Source of the DNA: Hofstenia miamia
Taxonomy: Eukaryota > Xenacoelomorpha > Acoela
Length of the DNA stretch: 64,000 nucleotides
Direction of reading: 5' to 3'
Assembly: GCA_004352715.1 (NCBI GenBank)
Contig: SCFE01000060.1
Span: forward strand, 1,243,030 to 1,307,029
In this document: positions 32,761 to 43,440 of the stretch, in pieces
Numbering within the stretch: position 1 is the stretch's first letter
Layout of the letters: each line of letters opens with the position of its first letter
Position numbers and translations under genes: made by a program
The notes under the pieces: generated by a model
Told to the model about the DNA's origin: nothing
Seen by the model: only the letters and a program-made list of their open reading frames with translations
Databases searched by the model: none

Positions 32761-34726
32761 TTAATATTTACAAAAATTAAATGATTTTTTGCAGTTACTG
32801 CATAAACATAAAAAGAATCGTTTACATCCATTACTTTCATATGAATTTTCTAAAAATTCATAAAGAATATCGTATATTTTCTTTTTGCTAATTTTTTGAT
32901 CTCCAAAGAAATCAAAATTGTATTTCTGAATTAAATAATTCCCAATGCAGCAAATTCTATTAAAGTACCAATGATCACTAGTATTTTTCTTCGTTTTCTT
33001 TATAACAAATAGTAGACTTTTAGTTTTTCGATTGTTTTTTAATTCAAATGAAACATAGTCTAAAATATGAATTACATCATATTTCCATGGATTATATCTT
33101 ATTAATTGATGGACATCCTTTAATTGAAGAAATAATGAAACTGGTAGGAGTTTATAGTAAATTAAAGCATTTTTGTATGCCATATTACTAATCCATCTTA
33201 AACATTTTTTTTGAAATTTTTCAAGTTTGTCTATATCTGTGGAGTTTGCATACCAAATAGGAGAGGCATAAAATAAACTTGGCATGATAATCGATTTAAA
33301 TAATTTAAATTTAGTAGACGATGGTAGACTTGAAGGTAAATTTCTTCGTAGTTGTAAAAATGTTATATTGGATTTTTTAATTCTCTGAAAAATATGATAT
33401 GACCACGATAAATTATACGATATATTAACTCCTAAATCATTCACATGTTTGGAAGTATCAATCTGAAGAATTTCAGTTTCTATTTTATGCGCTATGTATG
33501 AAGAATTGATACTCATTAAATGAAACTTGTGGAAGTTAAATTTCATTTTATTAGTTGCAGCCCTTTTTATAATTCTTTCAGTATCAACTATTAATTCTTG
33601 AAAGTTATTTTTTGAAATCTTCACATCATCAGCAAAAATGTAGCAAAGTGATTGACAACAGTTTGATAAGTCATTTATAAAAGCTAAAAATAGTATTGGA
33701 GTTAAAATTGAACCCTGTGGAACAACACTTGTAATAATACAGCTCTTTGATACGGTATTATGAAATTTTACAACTTGTCGACGATTTTTCCAGTATGATG
33801 CTAATAATTTTAATAAATTTCCACCAATTTTGAATAATTGGATTTTTTCAATTAATTTTCCATGTGGGACTTTATCAAATGCTTTGCTAAAATCCATATA
33901 TATTGTAGATATGATTTTATTTTCATCAAATTCTTTATAGACAATATCTAAATATGATAATAATGTGCAACAGTTGGTCTTTTATTGTTAAATCCAAATT
34001 GATTATTTGATAGAGAATTTCTTATGATGGAATAAAGATTCCAAAATATAATCCTTTCAAANAATGTTATATTGGATTTTTTAATTCTCTGAAAAATATG
34101 ATATGACCACGATAAATTATACGATATATTAACTCCTAAATCATNAAGTATGATAATAATTGTGCAACAGTTGATCTTTTATTGGTAAAACCAAATTGAT
34201 TGTTTGATAGAGAATTTCTTATGATGGGATAAAGATTCCAAAATATAATCCTTTCAAATATGAGTCCAATCTTAGGCAAAATACTTATTGGTCTATAGTT
34301 CTTAACATTTGTTTTACATCCACTTTTTAAAATTGGTGTAATATAAGATCTTTTCCATATATTTGGAATTGAGCAATTCCGTATGCAATTTTTAAAAAGA
34401 TTTAAGATATGAACGGAAAGTTCATTTCGAAATTCATATATAAATTTAGCAGGTATATCATCTAAACCACATCCACTAGGGGCAATCATATCTAAAGCTT
34501 TACAAACCATATCTAAGTTTATTTGAATTTCATTATATGTTTGTAATTCAAAAGAAGAAAAAATTTCGTCGTTTTCTTCGTAAACAGAGGAAAAGTAGTT
34601 GTTAAATAAATTGCTAGCATGTAGTGGATCTTCAGCAATAATTTCTTCCAAATATATTGGGAGTGGAATGGGAGATTGTTTCAGAGATTTTAAAAATTTA
34701 AAATAGTTATTAACACAGACTTTCAA
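32761..34726 (-). pseudogene. LINE reverse transcriptase, misassembled and broken
   Basis: The N-terminal part (34726-34136) includes IPNIWKRSYITPILKSG and NYRPISILP. The catalytic part (33897-32761, 378 residues) starts MDFSKAFDKVPHGKL and includes VVPQGSILTPILFLAFINDL and the active-site box YIFADDVKI. The C-terminal region has a Cys-rich end (CLCSNCKKSFNFC). The stretch 33950-34145 between the two parts is scrambled at single Ns: 34063-34144 repeats 33361-33440, and 33950-34061 repeats 34146-34256. Much of the break is therefore assembly damage, and the copy may be better preserved than it looks. Confidence 0.8.
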
Positions 34727-34885
34727 TGAATAAAACTTTATCTAATTTGGCAGATATAAATACATCGTTACATAATTGATTATAGATTTCATTTGGTTTT
34801 AGTAATTTTTTATATAAAGAATTGCATCTATTAAATAAATGAATTGTGTGAGACGTAAAATGATCTATCAAATTAAACGAAAATT

Positions 34886-35800
34886 TTATTTATTAATTGA
34901 TTTATCAATATCGTTGAATTTCAGATCATTTATATTGGGAAATGAAATATTAGTATTCATGAATATAATACAATGATCAGAGAAGTTTAGCATAGGAGAT
35001 ATGAAACAATTTTCATCATTTTCCAAATTAGTATCATTTGTAAATATTAAATCAAGAGTATTTCCATTGATATGTGTTGGAAAGTAAACAATTTGATTTA
35101 AATGTAGTGATATTAAAAAGTCAAAAATTATTTGATCATATTCATTAGGGGAAATACCACTTGAAATATCAAGTAATGGAAAATTGAAATCACCCATTAT
35201 GTAGATTAAATGTGAAATACTTGGCTGGTAAAGATCAAATGAAGTTTTCATTTTTAGTATATAGTCAATTATCGTTGTAGAAGAAGGCCGATATTTACTA
35301 GTGCTTGGGGGNNNNNNNNNNNNNNNNNNNNNNNNNNNNNNNNNNNNNNNNNNNNNNNNNNNNNNNNNNNNNNNNNNNNNNNNNNNNNNNNNNNNNNNNN
35401 NNNNNNNNNNNNNNNNNNNNNNNNNNNNNNNNNNNNNNNNNNNNNNNNNNNNNNNNNNNNNNNNNNNNATGTATAAGCAAATAAATAGCAATAAACTGTT
35501 GTCCAACTGAAAAACTGTAGAGCATGCAAATTCGCAATCAACTGAATCTTGTAAATTAACAATCTTAAATGACTTTTTACACAGAATTGCACATCCTCCA
35601 TGTTTAGAAAGATTTTCTCCTCTTCTTATACATAAACTTGCAATCATATAATTTGTTCCTGAAACTAATGAATCATAAAATGTAAATTCATCCCACCATG
35701 TTTCGGTCAAACAAACAAATGAAATATCATATGCTATTATATAATTCATTAGTGAAACTTCCTTCTCAATTTTTAGAATGCTGCAGCAGTTGGTATACAT
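34886..35800 (-). pseudogene. LINE AP-type endonuclease domain, with gap
   Basis: The reading carries the exonuclease/endonuclease/phosphatase motifs in order: FVCLTETWWDEF, then after a 157-N gap (35312-35468) IYIMGDFNFPL, NGNTLDLIFTND and NFSDHCII. These are the catalytic Glu, Asp-x-Asn and SDH motifs. The frame is open on both sides of the gap. Between 34886 and 34726 stops separate it from the reverse transcriptase. Confidence 0.75.
35312..35468. other. Assembly gap (157 N)
   Basis: Run of Ns inside the endonuclease coding region. Confidence 0.99.
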
Positions 35801-36060
35801 AAATTTAAAATGGTGTGTCGTATATAGTCAATCCACTTGAACTATAGTGTTATCCATAAAAAGCGAAAGATTTCTAATCTTAAGTCTACTTTTGTCCACT
35901 CCTTCATTTATTAATAAATATCTCTTCTTTAAACATAATTTTTCTTTTTCACGATCATTTTTACTTAAACAAGGTTTAATAAAGATATTTAAATGCAAGC
36001 CTTTTAATTTGTAAACATTAGAAAGAATTAATCTTTTATTCCATATAGATCCCATGTTTA

Positions 36061-36650
36061 GAATTATAGTAAATTCTTCTTTCCACATTTTGTTTTAAGT
36101 TTTCTATTAATCTTTCAACAATACAATTCTTTTCCTGGCTTTCTACTGAGTACGTTTTTACATTGTACTTATAAAGAACGTCTTGAACATGTTTATTTAA
36201 ACTCCTTTCCTTTATCTACCCCCAAGAATTTTGGAATTCTGCGTCCGTGAATGTTAACTGTCAATGCACTTCTAACAGTAATTCCATTTGTATTTCTTAG
36301 AGGAATAATCCATCCATGCTTTGAAAATGCGTCTATGATAATCAACAAATGTTGATAGACTAATTTCCATCTACTAAATTTTTGCATTTCAACGAAATCA
36401 GCACACCATATTTCATCTATATGATCTATAATGGCATGTTTTTTCTTAAAATTTCATTTAATAGGCTTATGAAGTTTACTATCTAAAGCTGAATTTAAGG
36501 ATGCTAAATTATCTGCTGAGAAAACTCTTTTTGGAAAATAACTTTGGGAAAACCTTGTCCCCTTAAACATACGTTATTCTTTGTACCTATTACATTAGAA
36601 ACATGCGCTTTATGAAAACTTCATAAATATTTTTAGGTTTGACATTTTTT
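36061..36650 (-). pseudogene. Polinton retroviral-type integrase relic
   Basis: The minus strand reads an rve-type integrase core: WCADFVEM with the first catalytic Asp (near 36395), then LLIIIDAFSKHGWIIPL, GRRIPKFLGVDKGKEF with the second Asp, and after a frame change KNCIVERLIENLK with the catalytic Glu (near 36110). Upstream, QGFPKVIFQKEF and LDSKLHKPIK belong to the N-terminal region. The 'SKxGWxxPL' segment is typical of Polinton/Maverick integrases. The ORF piece 36387-36193 is open; stops near 36450 and 36190 break the rest. Its 3' end is cut by the LINE. Together with the polymerase relic it defines a third Polinton copy in the window. Confidence 0.75.
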
Positions 36651-36711
36651 AAATTATTTAGCATTTGTTTAACACAATTTCTTTTGCTAACTCCAATAAC
36701 TGTGTTGGTAT

Positions 36712-37019
36712 TAGAGTCCGACGCCGATAAAAAATTCACCGACGGCGGCGAAGCCAGCAAAATGATTAAATTTGATTAAAAAATTGTCTGAATAGGCTTA
36801 TACCGTGTCTTACAGGCCCACTCACCGAGTACACATGCATGAAGCTACAGTTACGTTGTGTATATAGGCCTATATAAACCTAACATTTTTGTGTATATCA
36901 ATTTTTTCAGTCAATCACGTCACTCTCATAACATTCTGTTATGAAAAGTCCTACTTAAATTTAATCACAATATGAATGTTGTACGCCGATGGAAATCATC
37001 GGCGTGGCGTCGGGCTCTA
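36712..37019. mobile_element. hAT-type MITE with perfect 8-bp target duplication
   Basis: 308 bp with inverted ends TAGAGTCCGACGCC... and ...GGCGTCGGGCTCTA. GTTGGTAT is directly repeated at 36704-36711 and 37020-37027 without mismatch. The internal ends are G+C-rich (GACGGCGGCGAAG on the left; GCCGATGGAAATCATCGGC, itself a small hairpin, on the right), unlike the A+T-rich host. It sits in the relic Polinton between integrase and PLA2-like segments, so it is younger than that element. Confidence 0.85.
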
Positions 37020-37039
37020 GTTGGTATAACATATATCAT

Positions 37040-37420
37040 TATCTATAGAAACAGCATCAATTTGGTTTTACATTGTTTTCCAATTGTTTCTGTAAGGGAT
37101 TATATGGTTCAGTACGTTTATGATTTGGAAGTGTGAAACCTGCATTGGGTCTTGGAAGGCAAACAATTGCTTTATGAATACCAGGAGGGAAAGGTTGGCT
37201 CCCTCGTAGGCTCGTAGGAAGCTTTGCTTCCTTTAAGGTTAACAGAGTTAACCACCGGTGAATTTGATTTATCCTTTACAAATTCTGTCTTTTTACTTCC
37301 GCAATTGCTAAAATCTGTTTTAGCATATTTCTTCCCTTTTTTGTTGTAAGTAATTCTCCTGAATCTGGAATAGAGCCTGTTTATTTCTTTTCTTTAACAC
37401 TATAAGTAAATTTGACATTT
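37040..37420 (-). pseudogene. Polinton ORF with PLA2-like segment, relic
   Basis: One minus-strand reading from about 37400 to 37050 shows KKGKKYAKTDFSNCGSKK, then FPPGIHKAIVCLPRPNAGF and PNHKRTEPYNPLQKQLENN. The last piece resembles the 'Y-x-G-P-x-N-P-L-x-x-Q' start of the parvovirus VP1-like PLA2 domain that some Polinton and adintovirus-type proteins carry. The Gly of GP is Glu here. The catalytic HD pair that should follow is not visible before 37040. Identification is tentative and rests on one short motif and on context. Confidence 0.4.
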
Positions 37421-37699
37421 GTGCTATACAATAAGAAGTGAGATTAATTTCAACACCCTAAAAGGGAAAGTTCCTTTCTCGCGAAAAAATATATTAAAGA
37501 GAACTTTGTTCAAAGTCCTGAAAAAAATTTCACTCTTACTTAAAGGTAATTGCATTACCCACGGAAAAAATAATTTATTTTTTCCCTATATGATGAAGAT
37601 GATCAATTACAATGCTTCATACGCGAAAAATGACAAATCAACTGTAGATTTCTTATCAGGAGATTTAGAATGCTTATGTGTGGAAATGAATTTGCGCAT

Positions 37700-37735
37700 C
37701 CACAGAGGATGGGGGCTTAGGAGAGGCTAAGCCCC
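37700..37735. repeat. G+C-rich hairpin
   Basis: GGGGCTTAG, GAGAGG, CTAAGCCCC form a 9-bp perfect stem with a short loop. It marks the approximate outer limit of the third Polinton relic and may be part of another element's end. Confidence 0.6.
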
Positions 37736-37740
37736 ATCTT

Positions 37741-39402
37741 AGAGATTGTGGAGCCCCTCCTACATAATTTTTAAGAAACTATGCTTTATCTCCAAGACGA
37801 TACCTATCCAATACATGACATTCAAAATGAAACAAAAAATTTCAATTAGAACAGGTCAAGTAAGTAAAGGTATTATTTACCATGTGCATAGATAAAATTA
37901 TGGATAAGAATCGTCAAGAGATTGAAGCCTCGGTAAACAGATTTATTGAATTTAGCTCAACAAAGTCTATTGCGCTAGAACATCACTGCTAGAACCATTG
38001 ACCAATTGCATGATATTTTTGGCAAAATATACAATTGTATGCTGCAAAAAAAGTCAATTTACCTTATTCAGCAAATTATGTTTTCCAATTTCAATGCATT
38101 AGAGTTTATTTGGGAAATATACTTTTGTCAAGTTGTATAGTGGAGGCAGCTAAGCTGAAAAGATTAACATTGAGGATATTTGCTAAAAATGAATCTATGC
38201 TACGTTTGAAGCCAACCTTGATGTATATTGTCATTCTCGGGCTCATGATTTATTTGCTACTATCTCTCACTTTACTACAAAGGTTCTAACTTAATTAATA
38301 TAGCTTGAAATAGCATACAAAGTTTTGCAAAATATAACACAAAAATTGCATCAGCTGCACAGGTGTATAAATCTGTTTCCCGAGAAATATTGGAAATTAC
38401 AGAAAAACATAATACAATCAAAATTCAGGGATTCCAAATATTAATTTAATGGGTAGCCTCGTAATTAATTTAGAAAATTAAGTGATCATATCTATTTGCT
38501 GATTTATATGAAACTCCTTTTGTTTGACTTTGTCTGCCAGGTTGTTAATTCATTTGAAAATGAATTTGAAAGCCGTTTTAATGATAATAATTTACACGAG
38601 TATAGATCCATTTACTTACTTTTTCATGGAAGCATTTTTTTGCAATTGCGAATGGTCTTTTAAAGGGCAAACATATTTTTTGGAAATTCTCAAGCAATTT
38701 TTTCAGTGTATTATGAAATTTAGAAATACTGAGATATGGAAAAAAACTATTGGTGAAAGTGAAACTTTGTGCTAAAGTGTATTGCTTGAAAAAATTCACT
38801 ATTATTGACTAAAAATTCAAATTTTTAAAAAAAAAGTTCCCTTCATTCCTAATGTTCTGAGGATCAAGATGTCAAAAGCCTATAGAAACAACAACCAGCT
38901 TAACTGCTTTTTTATATAGATAGTACCCAAACCCTCAAGCATGTGGTGAGCAAAGTCTATTAATGGTAAGAGAAAGTGGCATCCATCCTCTATCTTGTTG
39001 TGCTTTCAAATTTTGGACATCCTTATTTGTTTATGAGGTATATCATAGGCGTTTCAAATTTTGTTAAAAGACCAAAAAAAATTTAAAAATCCCTGTGCAG
39101 TTTAAGGTTGACTATCATGTCTATTGTGATTTACTGGAATTAAATATTTTAGGGCTACCGGGAGAAAACTGGCTAATCTCTTTGTGATTGCTTAGGAAAC
39201 ACTTTTCTAGCTTATCATTGATTTCAAATTTGAATATCTGTAAAATTTTATCAGTGTATGTCATTTTTTTAGTTTACACAAAATGCATACTATAAGATAA
39301 ATTGAAAATTAATATGAAAATACCTCTCACAAAATTGTAAGCAATAGGTCCTTATTTATTCAATAAATTTTGGGCACGGCTACCGTTCTGGTGCGTAATA
39401 AT
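37741..39402. other. Stretch with two unidentified small ORFs
   Basis: Plus-strand frames at 38035-38289 (84 codons, with a hydrophobic C-terminus LMYIVILGLMIYLLLSLTLL) and 38524-38775 (83 codons) are longer than most chance frames here, but I recognise neither and see no splice-site support. From 39290 on the sequence belongs to the duplicated segment upstream of exon 2 of gene B. Confidence 0.3.
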
Positions 39403-39410
39403 GAAATACC

Positions 39411-39762
39411 AGGAGGCGCACCCAGAGGGGGGAGTGGGGGAACGTTCCCCCCCTCAACAGAGCAGAGATGCTTCCATTTCTCATGAAATGTTTGCCTATA
39501 ACCAGTAGCGTATGTAAGGGGACATGTTAGAAAGTTCCCCGTCAAATTTTCAGAATTGCCTTTGAGGGGTTAATTAAAAAAGGTAATAAGAAATTGAAAA
39601 CTGCAGTGGTGAAATGTATTTCTTAGTGTCCAATTCGTCAATATTTTAAAAAATTTTGCGGGGCTTTGCCCAGATTTTGGTTACTCAGGTGATCTCGACG
39701 GATATATATTCCTCTCACTGGAAAATCCTGCGCGGGCCCATGCCTACAACAACCATATTACG

Positions 39763-39797
<35 letters not shown>

Positions 39798-41671
39798 GTA
39801 TTGGTTCTAATCTATGTCCCCCAGGGGTAGACAAAATTAAGTTATTGCAGTAATTGGAAAATATTTAATCTATTGAATACTTTATACAATCGATTAGTGC
39901 ACTCTGCTCAAAAAGCAAAATTGCCAATAATTTGCCAATATTTAAGATTGACTTAAATCTTAAATATATAATTAAGACACCAGATTCAAGAAGCATTATT
40001 GTTTTGTTTAGTAAATTTATATAGCATTTGTTGTTGAGTTTACTACACAGTTAATGAGCAGAAAATATATTATACTTTCACCACCGAATTCACCGTTTTT
40101 GTATATTAAAGGTTTAACATTAACCTTATTTCGCACAATTGTGGTATTAACATCTTGTGATGTCAAACCTAACGAAATTAAACTATGCTGACATCATTTA
40201 CATAATGTATCTAAAGGAGAACCAAATTTGCCTTTAGTGATTATAATTAGTGGCAACATAAACTTTTGATTTTCTAGACCAATTTCTTTTTGTGTTAACA
40301 GAAATATGAAGCACTAGTAACATTTTTTGTTATCTCACAACGATGAATTTTTTTGAAAATGTTCTTATATTTTATATATTGATTTTTATTAATACCAAAC
40401 TAGTTAATATACTATAATTTTTGATCTATTATTTTCATTCTAATTATTGCCGAAAGTTTGCAATAGTCTGAGTCTGAAAGACCAAAATCGATTAATTTAT
40501 GGAACTAAAAAAATCTATTCATGGAATTCCAATTAAAAATTGTCCACCCCTGCGTGTTTGTATTTGATAAGGAGTAATTTGATGGACATCTTAACTGAAA
40601 CTATGAATGAGAAACATAGTCATTTTGAATGAAATGTTTATAAAATTATGTTTTGCTAATGTGAAAATAATTTGAACACGCTTTCTATATTCCTTAAGTT
40701 GTAGTGAAATATTATGAATTATAATGCTAATAATAATTCGAATTATTGAAAGTTGCAAATTGTAACTAACGCTACTTTGCGGCAGCACAACTGAAATACG
40801 AAATGATCCCCAGTCCTGTCCATTTTTCTATGTTAACAGGAGTTGAAGTCATAGATATACCTGCGCAAGTCTGNNNNNNNNNNNNNNNNNNNNNNNNNNN
40901 NNNNNNNNNNNNNNNNNNNNNNNNNNNNNNNNNNNNNNNNNNNNNNNNNNNNNNNNNNNNNNNNNNNNNNNNNNNNNNNNNNNNNNNNNNNNNNNNNNNN
41001 NNNNNNNNNNNNNNNNNNNNNNNNNNNNNNNNNNNNNNNNNNNNNNNNNNNNNNNNNNNNNNNNNNNNNNNNNNNNNNNNNNNNNNNNNNNNNNNNNNNN
41101 NNNNNNNNNNNNNNNNNNNNNNNNNNNNNNNNNNNNNNNNNNNNNNNNNNNNNNNNNNNNNNNNNNNNNNNNNNNNNNNNNNNNNNNNNNNNNNNNNNNN
41201 NNNNNNNNNNNNNNNNNNNNNNNNNNNNNNNNNNNNNNNNNNNNNNNNNNNNNNNNNNNNNNNNNNNNNNNNNNNNNNNNNNNNNNNNNNNNNNNNNNNN
41301 NNNNNNNNNNNNNNNNNNNNNNNNNNNNNNNNNNNNNNNNNNNNNNNNNNNNNNNNNNNNNNNNNNNNNNNNNNNNNNNNNNNNNNNNNNNNNNNNNNNN
41401 NNNNNNNNNNNNNNNNNNNNNNNNNNNNNNNNNNNNNNNNNNNNNNNNNNNNNNNNNNNNNNNNNNNNNNNNNNNNNNNNNNNNNNNNNNNNNNNNNNNN
41501 NNNNNNNNNNNNNNNNNNNNNNNNNNNNNNNNNNNNNNNNNNNNNNNNNNNNNNNNNNNNNNNNNNNNNNNNNNNNNNNNNNNNNNNNNNNNNNNNNNNN
41601 NNNNNNNNNNNNNNNNNNNNNNNNNTATATATTAGTTCCCCTCCTAAAAGAAAAAGCTGGGTGCGCCCCTG
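39411..41671. mobile_element. hAT-type element with 8-bp target duplication, contains 752-N gap
   Basis: The ends are AGGAGGCGCACCCAG on the left and CTGGGTGCGCCCCTG on the right, inverted repeats of CAGGGGCGCACCCAG type. GAAATACC is repeated at 39403-39410 and 41672-41679. The paralogous segment before exon 2 of gene A has a single GAAATACG at this spot (near 29719), giving an empty-site control. Internal sequence includes a (TA)n tract at 39767-39794 and a possible nested terminus near 39500 (CAGTAGCGTATGTAAGGGGAC). No transposase is readable; one could be hidden in the gap. Confidence 0.75.
40874..41625. other. Assembly gap (752 N)
   Basis: Run of Ns inside the hAT-type element. The long 'ORF' across it is an artefact. 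Confidence 0.99.
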
Positions 41672-41744
41672 GAAATACCTGTCACCTAATATATAGATTA
41701 TAAGTGAAGTTGGAATTAAGTATATTGTATTTAATCTAATTTAG

Positions 41745-41825
41745 ACGATTTTCATTCCAGAGAAGAGAATGCAATTACTGCTATAATTTCAATGCTCATT
41801 GGCATTTGGATTGGCTATTTAACAG
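41745..41825 (+). CDS. Small membrane gene B, exon 2
   Basis: 81 nt between the acceptor CTAATTTAG and the donor GTAGGG, phase 1 at both ends, open. It codes for DFHSREENAITAIISM and then LIGIWIGYLT: a short polar start followed by one membrane-spanning stretch. It is one codon longer than the other three copies. No matching exon 1 was found upstream, where an hAT element and a gap intervene. Confidence 0.5.
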
Positions 41826-41971
41826 GTAGGGCACTTCAATTTTTGGAATAAATACTTAAAACACTATTTTCTCTATTTCATTATTGGCCATTTGATTTGA
41901 GCAATAGTAATATAAAATTATTTCCATAATTTCTTAAATTACCGAGCTTAAGAATCTTCATATTGTTTCAG

Positions 41972-41985
41972 AAATTGTACAGTAA
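41972..41985 (+). CDS. Small membrane gene B, candidate terminal exon
   Basis: Follows the pyrimidine-rich acceptor CATATTGTTTCAG. It completes the split codon, adds IVQ and stops at 41983-41985, exactly as in gene A (30046-30059). Conservation of acceptor and stop position in both copies is the only support. Confidence 0.25.
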
Positions 41986-42360
41986 AGACTTCGATTCATC
42001 ATAGAAGTTTCGTCTTATGTGATGTCTGGAGAGAATATAGTGAGTGCATAATACTGACTTAACAAGGTTTGGCAGATTTATAGGTTTGTAATTGGTTACG
42101 AAAAATGATATATCTATTTGTAAATAAGTCTAAAATGAGATGGAAGACCATTGTGCTGAACAATGCTGTCTGCTTTCTATGAATTTGGCGCAACTTAGTG
42201 AAATTTGTTCAGAAATTATCTAGTGAGATTTCTGGCTTGTGATGGTGGCCTAAAAATGGCATAATTAATACTAAGTGGATAATTTCTACTAAGTAGATAA
42301 CCTATTCCACAAAGTAACTTGGATAAATGCGGACCTTCATAACAATACGTTAAAAAATTT

Positions 42361-42955
42361 ACTGAAATAATTGACATCAATAATCGCTGAAAAACTTGAT
42401 TTCATAACAAAAATTGCAACCCCTGTTACATCAATTCCATAATAACTTGAAGCTTTCTGATTGGCTGACACAAAGTAATAAAATACCATTCCTATTATAT
42501 GCCATTAAACATGGATGATGTCAGGACATAGTGCCTTTTATTGTGAATGCTAATCTGCTTTATGGACATGTTTTACAAGCGTAGGCTGTGTTATAAAAAA
42601 ATATATTTTCAAAAAAATATTCACCAGGCATGCACTGCTTTAAGCAAGTGCCCTAGGCAAGAAGAAAAAATCGTGTTTAATAACTTCTAAAAAATAAAAA
42701 TCGTACTTGGAAAAACAGAATTTAGGTCATCTTCAGATCGACACGATGAGTATGCTACTGAGATAATTGATTTCAATAATCTTTGAAAACACTTGCCTTC
42801 ATAACAAAAATTGCACCCCGTGTTACATGTTACATCAATTCCAAAATAACTTGTAGCTTTCTGATTGGCTGGACAATGTAAATAAATATCACTCATATTA
42901 TATGTTTTTAAACATGAATGATGCCCAAGACATAGTGAATGCCATCATGCATTAT
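42361..42955. repeat. Pair of diverged direct repeats, about 195 bp each
   Basis: 42361-42552 and 42758-42955 share, in order, TGA.ATAATTGA..TCAATAATC, CTTCATAACAAAAATTGCA, GTTACATCAATTCC, ATAACTTG.AGCTTTCTGAT, TGGCTG and AAACATGAATGATG. They are about 397 bp apart. No ORF is present. They might be the two ends of a larger repeat or a tandem duplication. Confidence 0.65.
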
Positions 42956-42989
42956 TCACCCATTTGCAAGTGTCAGTTACTTTGAATAA

Positions 42990-43395
42990 ACTGCTTTTCT
43001 CAACTAATTTACTATTCTGCCCACTCAATGCTAACTCCTGTAGTAACTTTTGTTGATCTCCTCTTGTATTCTTTTCTTAACCTTGCCTTCATTTCCGCAT
43101 GATCTGTTATGTCCCTCTCTATCACTCTTAAGTACTTGTATCCTTCCTTGACTTCCTCAATCTTATCATTGCTCGTCATCAAACCACCTCCATCTATACA
43201 CTTGCCTCTAGTTATTGTCACTGCTGCACACTTTCCAACCCAGAATCTTTGCTTGCCTTCTCAAATGTCTCCATTTGCTTCTGCAAAATCTTCCTTGAAC
43301 TAGCATACACCTTCAGGTCGTCCATGTACCATAGGTGACTTACTACTCTACCACTCTTCTCCAACGCATACCCTATGCCTTTACCCCTTGGCCAC
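42990..43395 (-). pseudogene. R4/Dong-like non-LTR element, reverse transcriptase fragment
   Basis: The minus strand reads GIGYALEKSGRVVSHLWYMDDLKVYASS, containing the RT active-site box YMDD (near 43325), followed after a frame change by DKIEEVKEGYKYLRVIERD and the thumb-like EMKARLRKEYKRR. It begins within 12 bases of a (TAA)n run and ends without a tail. In a complete element this part lies upstream of the endonuclease region found at 43438-44592. Here it lies downstream, so the two come from separate or rearranged insertions. Confidence 0.65.
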
Positions 43396-43405
43396 TAGGG
43401 CCCTA

Positions 43406-43406
<1 letters not shown>

Positions 43407-43437
<31 letters not shown>
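43407..43437. repeat. (TAA)n microsatellite, junction 1
   Basis: Ten ATT units (TAA on the minus strand) exactly at the 3' end of the R4/Dong-like endonuclease segment and the start of the RT fragment. Confidence 0.95.

Positions 43438-43440
<3 letters not shown>

Larger units (their letters stand above)
32679..36060 (-). mobile_element. Jockey/CR1-like LINE inserted between Polinton genes
   Basis: A minus-strand non-LTR retrotransposon about 3.4 kb long. Its 3' end is marked by AATAAAGCC followed by a (TAG)n tail (seen on the plus strand as ACT repeats, 32679-32697), typical of LINEs that end in short tandem repeats. Next come the reverse transcriptase, the AP-type endonuclease, and at the 5' end (36060-35828) the C-terminal part of an ORF1-like protein (KNDREKEKLCLKKRYLL, then LKIRNLSLF). 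The 5' end merges into integrase sequence near 36060, so it is 5'-truncated. The element is flanked on both sides by Polinton genes on the same strand, showing it landed in an older Polinton. Confidence 0.75.

Noticed and set aside
40803-41696. 297-codon frame
   Set aside because: Almost entirely the 752-N gap.
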